NCBI RefSeq assembly: GCF_900199455.1
Contig: NZ_FZQR01000004.1
Location: 248,001-312,000 of the forward strand
Length of the DNA: 64,000 nt
From: Mesorhizobium carmichaelinearum
GTDB lineage: Bacteria; Pseudomonadota; Alphaproteobacteria; Rhizobiales; Rhizobiaceae
Reading direction: 5' to 3'
Shown here: piece after piece, positions 32,490-40,732 of the stretch
Numbering within the stretch: the first letter of the stretch is position 1
Layout of the letters: every line of letters starts with the position of its first letter
Notes under the pieces: generated by a model
The model's input: only the letters and a program-made list of their open reading frames with translations
The model's database searches: none
Told to the model about the DNA's origin: nothing
Translations under genes and position numbers: made by a program

Positions 32490-32714
32490 ATGAAAGCGTT
32501 CGACTGGCACGCGGATTCGATTTCGCGTGCCACGCCCATCACGAAATCCTATCGCAACACCCAGAATGTGCGCAGCTTTTTCACCCGCGAATGCGGCGAT
32601 GCGTTCAGGTTCGATCGACCTTTCATGGCCTGGCTCAAGGACGGTCGGGAAAAGACGATGGGGGATGCGGCCGACGAATGGATCCGGCGCCAGGCTGAAA
32701 AGCGGAAAGCGTAG
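32490..32714 (+). CDS. DUF6434 family protein
   Basis: 74 residues from ATG 32490, with AAGGA six bases upstream. It reads FDWHADSISRATPITKSY, then NVRSFFTRECGDAFRFDRPF and MAWLKDGREKTMGDAADEW. This is the pattern of DUF6434, a short domain found alone or beside SAP-like domains; its function is unknown. It is soluble and basic at the C-terminus. It lies 74 bp downstream of glpX in the same direction. Confidence 0.8.
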   Translation: MKAFDWHADSISRATPITKSYRNTQNVRSFFTRECGDAFRFDRPFMAWLKDGREKTMGDAADEWIRRQAEKRKA

Positions 32715-32777
32715 TTTTTCTTGAATTCTCCTGCGACGCCACCCGCCGCGAACCGATTGGCTTTGCCCGCCCTTGGC

Positions 32778-32872
32778 CCTGAAGCGCGTCGCGTTCAGGC
32801 GAGGCGCTTCAGGCTGTTGTTGTGCATGGCGTTATCCCAAAACCGCTGCACACTTTTTGGACGATATGCACT
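32778..32872. repeat. Dispersed rhizobial intergenic repeat, copy 1
   Basis: The element begins with a perfect 10-bp inverted repeat, CCTGAAGCGC (32778) and GCGCTTCAGG (32804), followed by GCATGGCGTTATCCCAAAAC and CGCTGCACACTTTTTGG up to a TATGCACT end. A related core, without the palindrome, recurs at 41730-41778. Such sequences are frequent between genes in Mesorhizobium and relatives (recalled, not searched). It occupies the recJ leader, which argues against the upstream recJ start codons. Confidence 0.65.
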
Positions 32873-32904
32873 ATCCTGCTGCCAACCATGAATTGGCAAA
32901 GCGC

Positions 32905-34686
32905 ATGATGGGGGACAGGCGCCTCTTCCTCGATGTCAGGCAGTCGGCGACCGGGCTCTCCTGGGAGCACCGGCTGACCGAGCGGCAGGACATGGTCGCG
33001 CTTGCCATCGCGCAGGGCAATGGCGTGCCCGACATCGTCGCGCGCGTGCTTGCCGGACGCGGCGTGACCGCCGATGAGACCGAGCGCTTCCTCGACCCGA
33101 CGATCCGCGACCTGTTGCCCAATCCGGCCTCGCTGACCGACATGGACAAGGCCGCCACCCGCATCGCCGCGGCGGTGATGGCGAGGGAAAAGGTGGCGAT
33201 CTTTGGCGACTACGATGTCGACGGCGCTGCCTCGTCGGCCTTGCTGAAGCGGTTCCTGGCGCATTTCTCCATACCGTCGGAAATCTATATTCCGGACCGT
33301 ATCTTCGAAGGCTACGGCCCCAACCCCGATGCCATGCGCGAGCTCGTTTCGCGCGGTGCGACGCTGATCGTCACCGTCGATTGCGGCACCAACAGTGCCG
33401 TGTCCGTCGATGCTGCCAACGAAGCCGGCGCCGATGTCGTGGTGCTCGACCACCACCAGGTCGGCGGCGCGTTGCCGGCGGCGATTGCCGTCGTCAATCC
33501 GAACCGTGACGACGATCTTTCCGGGCAGGGCCGTCTCTGCGCCGCCGGTGTCGTCTTCCTCACCTTGGTGCAGACCGCAAAAGTCCTGCGTGGCCTGAGC
33601 GATGCCGCGCCGCCTGACCTGCTTTCGCTGCTTGATCTCGTGGCTCTCGCTACCGTTTGCGATGTGGTGCCGCTCACCGGCGTCAATCGCGCTTTCGTCG
33701 TCAAGGGCCTGCAAATGGCGCGCCAACAGAAGAACGAAGGCCTGGCCGCGTTGGCGCGGGTTTCCCGTATTGGCGAACCGATCAGCACCTTTCATCTCGC
33801 CTATCTGATCGGTCCACGTATCAATGCCGGCGGGCGCATCGGCGATGCGGCGCTCGGCAGCCGGCTGCTTGCGACGGACGATCCGGTCGAGGCGCGGACC
33901 ATCGCCGAGACGCTCGACCGGCTGAACCAGGAACGGCAACAGATGGAGCAGGAGATGCTGGCCGCGGCGCGTGCCGAGGCCGATGCCGAGCTTGCCGGTG
34001 GCAACGGACCGGCGATCGTCGTCACCGCCAGCAACAACTGGCATCCCGGCATTGTCGGCCTGCTCGCCTCGAGGCTGAAGGATCATGCGCGCCGGCCAGC
34101 TTTTGCCATCGCCTTCAACGCTATGGGCATCGGTACCGGTTCGGGTCGTTCGGTGTCTGGTTTCGATCTCGGCCGATTGGTGCGTGAAGCCGCCGATGCC
34201 GGGCTGATCGTCAAGGGCGGCGGCCATGGCATGGCGGCCGGCATCACCGTGGAGCGCGCCAAGCTCGGCGAACTCAGGGCATTCTTCGAGGAACGGGCGG
34301 CCGCCGACGTGTTTCGGCTGCAGGACGAGGAAAGCCTGGCGATCGACGGTGCGCTTGCCGCGGAAGGCGCGACGCTCAGCCTGCTCGATGCGCTGGAAAA
34401 GGCTGGTCCCTTCGGCGCCGGCCACGTCGCACCGGTCTTCGTGCTGCCGCGCCATCGGCTGGCCGACGCCCGGCCCGTCGGCACCAACCACATCCGCTGC
34501 GAATTGCAGTCGGACAGCGGCGGCCGCATCCAGGCGATCGCCTTTCGCGCCGTCGACACCGCACTTGGCGAATTCCTGTTCAAGAACCGGGGCAAGACCG
34601 TGCATGTCGCCGGTTCGCTGTCGGGCAATCACTGGAACGGCAACCGCACGGTGCAATTCCGCGTTGTCGACGCGGCAAGGGCGTAG
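32905..34686 (+). CDS. recJ: Single-stranded-DNA-specific exonuclease RecJ
   Basis: 593 residues from ATG 32905. Upstream in-frame starts (32773, 32866) would translate the intergenic repeat, so the later one is preferred. RecJ is a 5'-3' exonuclease in recombination and mismatch repair. The DHH motifs are visible: IFGDYDVDGAASSALL, IVTVDCGTNS and VVLDHHQVGG. The GPRINAGGRIGDA motif, the DHHA1 region with KGGGHGMAAG, and a C-terminal OB-like domain follow. Manganese ligands are intact. Confidence 0.95.
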   Translation: MMGDRRLFLDVRQSATGLSWEHRLTERQDMVALAIAQGNGVPDIVARVLAGRGVTADETERFLDPTIRDLLPNPASLTDMDKAATRIAAAVMAREKVAIFGDYDVDGAASSALLKRFLAHFSIPSEIYIPDRIFEGYGPNPDAMRELVSRGATLIVTVDCGTNSAVSVDAANEAGADVVVLDHHQVGGALPAAIAVVNPNRDDDLSGQGRLCAAGVVFLTLVQTAKVLRGLSDAAPPDLLSLLDLVALATVCDVVPLTGVNRAFVVKGLQMARQQKNEGLAALARVSRIGEPISTFHLAYLIGPRINAGGRIGDAALGSRLLATDDPVEARTIAETLDRLNQERQQMEQEMLAAARAEADAELAGGNGPAIVVTASNNWHPGIVGLLASRLKDHARRPAFAIAFNAMGIGTGSGRSVSGFDLGRLVREAADAGLIVKGGGHGMAAGITVERAKLGELRAFFEERAAADVFRLQDEESLAIDGALAAEGATLSLLDALEKAGPFGAGHVAPVFVLPRHRLADARPVGTNHIRCELQSDSGGRIQAIAFRAVDTALGEFLFKNRGKTVHVAGSLSGNHWNGNRTVQFRVVDAARA

Positions 34687-34725
34687 CTGCGGCTGACTCT
34701 ATGCAGCTGGCTGGCCGGTGCGTAA

Positions 34726-35700
34726 CTAGGCGAGAACGGTCTGCAGCCGGGTCAGTTCGCCGATCTGCGCCATCGTCGCCTGGTAGCCGAGCTGGATCGC
34801 CTCGTCGGCGCGATGGAATTCGGTGAGGCCGATATGGCTGAGCTTCGGCTGCAGCGACATGTCGGGCGGATCGCCGGCAAGCCTGGCGCGCGAGATGCGG
34901 TCCTGGATGATGTTGAAGGCCTCGACCATGACGCCGGTGATGCCGAGGCGGCTCTGATGCGACTGGTGCTCGGCGTCGACACGGCCGGCGCGCGGCACGT
35001 CTTTTTCGACAACCAGTTCGCCGGCGCTGTGTTTTATCACGGCAGCGCGGCCGAACAGGTCGTAGTGAAGGTTGACCGCCACGACGAGCGGCTGCTCGTA
35101 GGCGCGGCAGACCGATACCGGCACCGGATTGACCAGCGCGCCGTCGACCAGCATGCGGCCGTTGCAGTTCACCGGCTCGAACACGCCAGGCAATGCGTAG
35201 GACGCGCGCATGGCCGTGATCAGCGAGCCGCTCGACAGCCAGATCTCGTGGCCAGTACGGATTTCCGATGCGACGCTGACAAAGGGTTTTGGCAGGTCCT
35301 CGAAACGGATGCCGTTCACATGTTCGCGCAGACGGGCGTCGAGCTTCATGCCGCCGAACAGGCCGCTGCCGCGCAGATTGAGATCGAGCAGGCCGAAAAT
35401 GCGCCGCTTGGTCAGGCTGCGGGCGAACTCTTCCAGCTCGTCCAGTTTGCCGGCGAGATAACAGCCGCCGACCAGCGCGCCGATCGAGGTGCCGGCGATC
35501 ATCGAAACTTCAATGCCGGCTTCATCGAGCGCGCGCAGCACGCCGATATGAGCCCAGCCCCTGGCGCAACCACCGCCCAGAGCGAGCGAAATGCCTGTTT
35601 TCTTGGGAGATTTCGGATCGGACGCGCCGCCGTGAGAGGTCAGGCCGTTGGCCTCCCTGACATCTGGTCTGGTCCGCAATGACGCCCACTCGAGCATCAT
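34726..35700 (-). CDS. Patatin-like phospholipase (RssA-type)
   Basis: 324 residues; two adjacent ATGs (35700, 35697) follow AGGGAGA. Patatin-family hydrolases use a Ser-Asp dyad. The oxyanion GGGCARGWAHIGVLRAL, the nucleophile serine in GTSIGALVGG and the aspartate in LVDGALVNPVPV are all visible. There is no signal peptide, so it is cytoplasmic or membrane-peripheral. The substrate is unknown. It follows hisI by 81 bp in the same direction and may be the last gene of folE-hisI-patatin. Confidence 0.9.
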   Translation of the reverse strand: MMLEWASLRTRPDVREANGLTSHGGASDPKSPKKTGISLALGGGCARGWAHIGVLRALDEAGIEVSMIAGTSIGALVGGCYLAGKLDELEEFARSLTKRRIFGLLDLNLRGSGLFGGMKLDARLREHVNGIRFEDLPKPFVSVASEIRTGHEIWLSSGSLITAMRASYALPGVFEPVNCNGRMLVDGALVNPVPVSVCRAYEQPLVVAVNLHYDLFGRAAVIKHSAGELVVEKDVPRAGRVDAEHQSHQSRLGITGVMVEAFNIIQDRISRARLAGDPPDMSLQPKLSHIGLTEFHRADEAIQLGYQATMAQIGELTRLQTVLA

Positions 35701-35781
35701 GATCTCCCTTGTCCCAAGGCTAATATACGGACGGGCCGTATCGAAATGATGAATCTGTGTGGTTGGTGTGAAGTAGAAGGT

Positions 35782-36243
35782 TCAAGCTGACGGCTTCCGA
35801 TACGTGTTTTCCGCATCGAACAGCGGCTTGCTGCCGTCGTCAAGAAGCGTCCCCTTGCCGTCGACCAGCCCCACCGTCCGATAAAAGCATGAACGCCGGC
35901 CGGTGTGACAGGTTGCGTCGTGGCCCAACACTTTCACGCGCAGCCACAATGCATCCTGGTCGCAGTCGGTGCGCATCTCGACGACATGCTGGAAATTGCC
36001 CGAGGTTTCGCCCTTTTTCCAAAGCGCGTTACGCGAGCGCGACCAGTAGTGGGCGATGCCCGTTTCCAGCGTCAGCGCCAATGCCTGCGCATTCATATGC
36101 GCGACCATCAACAGCATGCCGTCTTCGGCATCGGTGACGACGACGGTGACGAGGCCGGCCGCATCGAAGCGCGGTGAAAACACCGCGCCTTCTTCCAGGG
36201 CCTTCTTGTCTGACGGAGCTTTGGGAAATTCCAGTGCCGACAT
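35782..36243 (-). CDS. hisI: Phosphoribosyl-AMP cyclohydrolase
   Basis: 153 residues. It opens the adenine ring of PR-AMP in histidine synthesis. The stand-alone form (no HisE fusion) is usual in alphaproteobacteria. Diagnostic motifs are [28 protein letters not shown], the metal-binding [11 protein letters not shown] and [11 protein letters not shown] with its zinc cysteines. It is isolated from other his genes and lies 42 bp after folE in the same direction. Confidence 0.96.
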   Translation of the reverse strand: MSALEFPKAPSDKKALEEGAVFSPRFDAAGLVTVVVTDAEDGMLLMVAHMNAQALALTLETGIAHYWSRSRNALWKKGETSGNFQHVVEMRTDCDQDALWLRVKVLGHDATCHTGRRSCFYRTVGLVDGKGTLLDDGSKPLFDAENTYRKPSA

Positions 36244-36285
36244 CGCCGGTCTATTTTCCTGTTGACCGTGATGCCGGGGAGGGGC

Positions 36286-36918
36286 TTACGCCCCGCCGCG
36301 CACCATGGTGACGAAACGAACCTGCTCCTCGGGCGTATCCTTGAAGACGCCGGTGAAGGTGGAGGTGAGTGTGGTGGAGCCCTGCTTGCGGATGCCGCGC
36401 ATGGCCATGCACATATGCTCGGCCTCGATCATGACGGCGACGCCGCGAGGGTTGAGCACATCCTGGATGACGCCGGCGATCTGCGCGGTCAGCGCTTCCT
36501 GCGTCTGCAGGCGATGGGCGAAGATATCCACCACACGCGCGATCTTGGACAGGCCGACCACCTTGCCATCCGGCAGATAGCCGACATGCGCCTTGCCGAT
36601 GATCGGCACCATGTGGTGCTCGCAATGCGAATGGAACTGAATATCCTTAACGATGACGAGATCGTCGTAGCCGGCGACCTCCTCGAAGGTGCGGCCGAGT
36701 TCCTCGGCCGGGCACATGTCGTAGCCACCGAACATTTCGCGATAGGCCTTGGCCACGCGCTTGGGCGTGTCGATCAGCCCTTCGCGGTCGGGGTTGTCGC
36801 CGGTCCAGCGCAGCAACGTATGCACGGCGGCCTCGACCTCTGCTTCGCTCGGCCGGTCGGTGACCGGCTTTTCCATATAGGCGGACTGGGGCATGAATTT
36901 CTTGATGACGGCATCCAT
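36286..36918 (-). CDS. folE: GTP cyclohydrolase I
   Basis: 210 residues. It converts GTP to dihydroneopterin triphosphate, the first step of tetrahydrofolate synthesis. The zinc site and catalytic signature are complete: [36 protein letters not shown] and the later Cys in [12 protein letters not shown]. The N-terminal helix and the C-terminal [10 protein letters not shown] segment are normal. It is divergent from the IscU-like gene with 240 bp between them and leads the folE-hisI unit. Confidence 0.97.
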   Translation of the reverse strand: MDAVIKKFMPQSAYMEKPVTDRPSEAEVEAAVHTLLRWTGDNPDREGLIDTPKRVAKAYREMFGGYDMCPAEELGRTFEEVAGYDDLVIVKDIQFHSHCEHHMVPIIGKAHVGYLPDGKVVGLSKIARVVDIFAHRLQTQEALTAQIAGVIQDVLNPRGVAVMIEAEHMCMAMRGIRKQGSTTLTSTFTGVFKDTPEEQVRFVTMVRGGA

Positions 36919-37158
36919 AAAAGGCGTCTCCCGTAGTTCCTCTCCAAGGAGGAACGAGTTGAACGGACCACGACCTTTCGGTGTCGGAAACTCGCCCCGT
37001 TTCCAGCCCCGTAAGCGGCGTGAACTTCCCGGCCAGGACAGCGGCGCTCATCGCCTTGTCGTTACCGGACTGCCAGCATTATATAAGGTCGTAGCGAGCG
37101 AAAGGAAGACGCAGCAGCGGCAATCGCTGTTCGCTTGGCGGCGACGGATTGGAAAATA

Positions 37159-37605
37159 ATGATCAACGATGTCTACAACGCGAAAATTCTCGGTTTCGCC
37201 GGAAACATCGCCCGCATCGGCCGGCTCGATCATCCTGACGCGACCGCCAAGGCGCATTCCAAGCTTTGCGGCTCGACCGTTACCGTTGATCTCAAGATGG
37301 CGGACGGCGTGGTCACCGATTTCGCCCATGACGTGAAGGCATGCGCGCTCGGCCAAGCCTCGTCCTCCATTATGGCGCAGCATGTCGTCGGCGCCAGCGC
37401 CGAGGAATTGCGCACGGTGCGCGACACCATGTTGAAGATGCTGAAGGAAAATGGCGCGCCGCCCGAGGGGCGCTTCGCCGACCTGAAGTATCTGGAGCCG
37501 GTGCGCGACTACAAGGCACGCCATGCCTCGACCATGCTGACCTTCGACGCCGTGGTCGACGCCATCGGCCAGATCGAGAAGAAGCGCGCCGAAGAAGCGG
37601 CCTGA
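37159..37605 (+). CDS. IscU/NifU-like iron-sulfur scaffold protein
   Basis: 148 residues from ATG 37159. The fold matches the NifU N-terminal/IscU scaffold family: SKLCGSTVTVDLKM with the first Cys, VKACALGQASSSIMA with the second, then a helical C-terminus. At the site where IscU has His-Cys (HCS), this protein reads RHAST: the His is kept but the third cysteine is Ala. Such proteins occur in rhizobia next to yidD or folE genes. Cluster assembly would therefore use two Cys, a His and probably an Asp. The role is inferred. Confidence 0.88.
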   Translation: MINDVYNAKILGFAGNIARIGRLDHPDATAKAHSKLCGSTVTVDLKMADGVVTDFAHDVKACALGQASSSIMAQHVVGASAEELRTVRDTMLKMLKENGAPPEGRFADLKYLEPVRDYKARHASTMLTFDAVVDAIGQIEKKRAEEAA

Positions 37606-37622
37606 CCTTGCGTTTTTTCACC

Positions 37623-38096
37623 ATGCGCGGACGTCGCGACCGCTCGCAACACAGTTCCTTCTGCGACTTGGTGTTCATCTGGAGCCTTGCCGGCGCGCTT
37701 TTGTCGACCTGCGGCACGAGCCGGGCCGACGTGGCAGTCACGCGCGATATCGGCGATTATCTCATGAAGGCCGTCCAGGTCTGCTGGAACATGCCTGCAA
37801 ATACCACGAGCATTGCACGCGTTCAGATCAGCCTGAACAAGGACGGATCGCTCGCCGGCCCGCCAAAGATCCTCGGTCCCGTCACACCGCCACCGGACAA
37901 GGTTGCCGAGACCGCCGTTCGAGCGATCACACGCTGCGCGCCATTTCCCGGGCTGATACCCTACGCGGCCCACTATGATCTGTGGCGCGATGTCGTCCTC
38001 ACATTCAACCCGGCAGAAGCCCCGCCGGCTGGGCCTTCGAAGGTGGATGCGAACGACATCGACAAATTTCTCGAAAAATACAAGAAGGCAAAGTAG
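37623..38096 (+). CDS. TolA C-terminal-like exported protein
   Basis: 157 residues from ATG 37623; TTG 37608 is possible. An N-terminal hydrophobic segment (CDLVFIWSLAGALLSTCG) ends near SRADVAV and looks like a signal peptide or anchor. The rest resembles the periplasmic TolA/TonB C-terminal domain (VCWNMPANTTSIARVQISLNK, DKVAETAVRAITRCAPF, VVLTFNP). There is no long TolA helical domain. It follows the IscU-like gene by 17 bp. Function in the envelope is inferred. Confidence 0.75.
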   Translation: MRGRRDRSQHSSFCDLVFIWSLAGALLSTCGTSRADVAVTRDIGDYLMKAVQVCWNMPANTTSIARVQISLNKDGSLAGPPKILGPVTPPPDKVAETAVRAITRCAPFPGLIPYAAHYDLWRDVVLTFNPAEAPPAGPSKVDANDIDKFLEKYKKAK

Positions 38097-38120
38097 CTGG
38101 AGCCAGGCTCGGGAACCGGT

Positions 38121-39038
38121 TCAAGCCGTTGCTTCAAGAGTCCGTCTGCTTTCGGCAAATTCGCCTCTCAGCCAGTCAGCGAAAGCCGCGGCTGGCTCGG
38201 AAAGATCCTTTAAGCTCCTGGCCACCAGCCAGTAGGCGCCGGATGCAACGTCGATATCGAATGGCTTGATCAGCGCGCCGGCTGCGACTTCCCCACCGAT
38301 CTGCAAGAGGTCGCCCAGCGCCACGCCATGTCCGAGCAGGGCGGCCTGCTTTGAAAGCGATGCGTCCGCCAGCATGGGACCTCGCGCGGGCACGGCGTCG
38401 ACGGGGACGCCAGCCGCTTCGAACCAGCGCGCCCATCCCTGGCGGTTTTCCTCGTGCAAAAGTGTGTAGCTGGCGAGGTCGATCGGTTTCTCAAGGGCAG
38501 GGCCCGAGGCGAGCAGTGCTGGCGACAGAACCGGTGAATCGACGGTCGAGGCAAGCCGCTCGGCCTGACTGCGAGGCCAGGAGATGGCATGGGCGCTGAA
38601 GCGTAGGGCAAGCTCAGGCTGATCGCTGCGGAATTCGATCAGCCTCGGGTCGACTTCGAGCGAGACGTCGATGTCGGGCCGCAATTGGCGAAACCGGTTG
38701 AGCCTGGGCACCAGCCAGACTGAGGCAAGCGACGGCTCGACGCTGACACGAACCACGGACTGCGCGGGGACAGCGACCAATTCCGAAAGCAGTCTGTCGA
38801 TGTCGTCGAAACTCCTGACCAATTGGGCGAGCAACCTGTGGCCGGCATCCGTCAGTTCGACGCGGCGATGGTGACGTTCGAACAAGGGCTGGCGCAGGAA
38901 GGTTTCGAGTTCGCGGATCTGCCGGCTGATCGCCGCCTGCGAGACGAAAAGCTCCTCGGCGGCCTTGCTGAAACTCAGGTGCCGGCCGGCCGCCTCGAAA
39001 CTCCTCAATGCCGTCAACGGCAGGCGTCCGCGCTTCAT
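38121..39038 (-). CDS. LysR-family regulator, GcvA-like
   Basis: 305 residues. The N-terminal helix-turn-helix is typical of GcvA/AmpR-type LysR proteins: LPLTALRSFEAAGRHLSFSKAA, then QAAISRQIRELETFL. The effector domain follows from about residue 92. A T-N11-A box in an imperfect palindrome lies six bases upstream of its start codon, consistent with autoregulation. The gene transcribed away from it encodes a 57-residue protein. A class D beta-lactamase gene lies about 0.9 kb further on, but a regulatory link to it is not shown. Confidence 0.9.
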   Translation of the reverse strand: MKRGRLPLTALRSFEAAGRHLSFSKAAEELFVSQAAISRQIRELETFLRQPLFERHHRRVELTDAGHRLLAQLVRSFDDIDRLLSELVAVPAQSVVRVSVEPSLASVWLVPRLNRFRQLRPDIDVSLEVDPRLIEFRSDQPELALRFSAHAISWPRSQAERLASTVDSPVLSPALLASGPALEKPIDLASYTLLHEENRQGWARWFEAAGVPVDAVPARGPMLADASLSKQAALLGHGVALGDLLQIGGEVAAGALIKPFDIDVASGAYWLVARSLKDLSEPAAAFADWLRGEFAESRRTLEATA

Positions 39039-39043
39039 TTCAC

Positions 39044-39058
39044 ATAATCCAGGGTTAT
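39044..39058. promoter_or_regulatory. LysR-type T-N11-A box
   Basis: ATAATCCAGGGTTAT contains T-N11-A in an interrupted dyad (ATAA.CC.GG.TTAT), the recognition pattern of LysR regulators. It lies in the 92-bp gap between the GcvA-like gene and the divergent 57-residue gene. Confidence 0.5.
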
Positions 39059-39130
39059 CCGAAGTGGAAATTATACTCGTTTGAAGGCCAAGGCCAGCGG
39101 CGGTCTAATCGCGTCAAAGGAGACGCGATC

Positions 39131-39304
39131 ATGATCCAGTTCCTGAACATTTTCGGCGATGTCATGCGGATCGCAACGTTCCAATGGCGCGACGACATGC
39201 ATCATGCAAAGCGCAGCGACGAGCCGGCCGGCCCCGGCCGCTGGGCGCCTCCTGTCGACAGGCAGCCGTTTCGCCGCTCCCGCCCATGGCAACATGGCGG
39301 ATAA
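39131..39304 (+). CDS. 57-residue protein divergent from LysR gene
   Basis: ATG 39131 is preceded by AAGGAG with eight-base spacing, one of the better ribosome binding sites in the window. The protein reads MIQFLNIFGDVMRIATFQWR and then a polar, Pro/Arg-rich tail ending RPWQHGG. There is no signal peptide or clear transmembrane helix; the N-terminus could be amphipathic. The family is not recognised. Divergence from the LysR gene across a T-N11-A box suggests it is the LysR target. Confidence 0.55.
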   Translation: MIQFLNIFGDVMRIATFQWRDDMHHAKRSDEPAGPGRWAPPVDRQPFRRSRPWQHGG

Positions 39305-39374
39305 GGGCGGAGGGATTGCGTTCTACCGACGAAGCTCACATCTATCGCGGGAAGAACGCGATACGGAGACTGCG

Positions 39375-39749
39375 GTGCACGACCCGCATGGGCATGCCCA
39401 CACTGCCAGGCCGCCGGGGCGCGGCCGCAACTGGCCCGGCCCGTGGCGCAAGACGCCTGGCCGTCTCTTCGGCACGTCATTCGTGCGCCTCTACCAGCTG
39501 ACGCTGTCCGGCTTTGTCGGCAATTCCTGCCGGCATTTGCCGACCTGTTCGGAATATGCGCATGAGGCGATCGCCCGCCATGGCTTGTGGGCCGGCGGCT
39601 GGATGGGCTTTTTCCGGGTGCTGCGCTGCGGGCCCTTCGGCACGCATGGCATCGACCTGGTGCCGGAAGTGCTGGCGGATCGTTACGTCTGGTTCATGCC
39701 CTGGCGGTACTGGCGGATCGGCCGTAAGAGCGCCGAAACGAAGGCCTGA
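39375..39749 (+). CDS. yidD: YidD membrane protein insertion efficiency factor
   Basis: 124 residues from GTG 39375, with GGAG six bases upstream; the longer frame to 39159 overlaps the 57-residue gene. The core matches YidD: LYQLTLSGFVGNSCRHLPTC, SEYAHEAIARHGLWAGGWMG, LRCGPFGTHGIDLVP, including the three conserved Cys. YidD is a small amphipathic inner-membrane protein that helps the YidC insertase. It is usually beside rpmH-rnpA-yidC; here it is separate, as is common in rhizobia. The Pro/Arg-rich N-terminus extends the normal length of about 80. Confidence 0.9.
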   Translation: MHDPHGHAHTARPPGRGRNWPGPWRKTPGRLFGTSFVRLYQLTLSGFVGNSCRHLPTCSEYAHEAIARHGLWAGGWMGFFRVLRCGPFGTHGIDLVPEVLADRYVWFMPWRYWRIGRKSAETKA

Positions 39750-39898
39750 TTGCGTCGATCACGCTTTGGGCGGCGGCGCATGTTTACGATCCAGTAGGGT
39801 TAACGCAAGCCTGCACAAAGACTGCGCATTTGAGACAAAATCGAGACAAGAGACCTCGCTAAGCCCGCTCGCGAACACCCCTTCTGGAGCGAGCATCA

Positions 39899-40726
39899 AT
39901 GCGTAACATCGACCGTCTTCCCTTTATCGTGGCTGGAGTGCTCTTCCTGCTCGCCTGGCTGCTGGGGTTCCCGATGCGCGCGCAGTCAGCGCCGCTTGGG
40001 GATGTGCAGTGCACGTTGATCGCCGATGCAGCAACCGGCAAGACACTCTACCGGGACGGCACCTGCGACCAGCGCTTCAGCCCGGCCTCGACGTTCAAGG
40101 TGCCGCTTTCGCTGATCGGCTATGACGCCGGGATCCTGAGCGACGAGCACACACCGAGCTGGGACTACAAGCCCGAATTCAATGCGGTGAAGCGGGATCA
40201 GAAGACCGTCGATCCGGTGATCTGGGAACGCGATTCGATTATCTGGTTCTCCCGCGAGATCACGCGCCGGCTCGGGGCGGAGACCTTTGCCGGCTATGTC
40301 TCGAAACTCGGCTACGGCAACAATGACGTCTCCGGCAATCCCGGCAAGAATGATGGCCTGACCCATTCCTGGGTGAATTCCTCACTCAAGATCACGCCGG
40401 TCGAGCAGGTCGATTTCCTGCGCAAGCTGCTGGCGCGCAAGCTGCCGGTCTCGGCCAAGGCCTACGACATGACGTCAGCGATCATCCCGACATTCCAGGC
40501 TGGTGGCTGGACGGTGCAGGGCAAGACCGGCAGCACGAGGCTCGCCAACGATGCCGACAAGATCAGGGACAAGCGTTCGCTCGGCTGGTTCGTCGGCTGG
40601 GCAAAGAAGGATGGTCAGCAGATCGTCTTTGCGCGTCTCATCGTCGACACCAAGCGCACCGATGTGCCGAAGGGCTGGAGCACACGCTCCGGGTTTCTGA
40701 AGGATCTGCCGCTGCTGATGAAATAA
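39899..40726 (+). CDS. Class D (OXA-type) beta-lactamase
   Basis: 275 residues. A signal peptide covers about 1-30 (LPFIVAGVLFLLAWLLGF, then MRAQSAP), so it acts in the periplasm. All class D signatures are present: the nucleophile STFK at 64-67 (Lys to be carboxylated), S113-I-I as the SxV element, YGN at 139-141, WVNSSLKI near 159, and KTG at 209-211. Known family members hydrolyse beta-lactams such as penicillins. Resistance phenotype is not predictable from sequence. Nothing mobile flanks it, so it looks chromosomal and intrinsic. Confidence 0.93.
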   Translation: MRNIDRLPFIVAGVLFLLAWLLGFPMRAQSAPLGDVQCTLIADAATGKTLYRDGTCDQRFSPASTFKVPLSLIGYDAGILSDEHTPSWDYKPEFNAVKRDQKTVDPVIWERDSIIWFSREITRRLGAETFAGYVSKLGYGNNDVSGNPGKNDGLTHSWVNSSLKITPVEQVDFLRKLLARKLPVSAKAYDMTSAIIPTFQAGGWTVQGKTGSTRLANDADKIRDKRSLGWFVGWAKKDGQQIVFARLIVDTKRTDVPKGWSTRSGFLKDLPLLMK

Positions 40727-40732
40727 ACTTGG

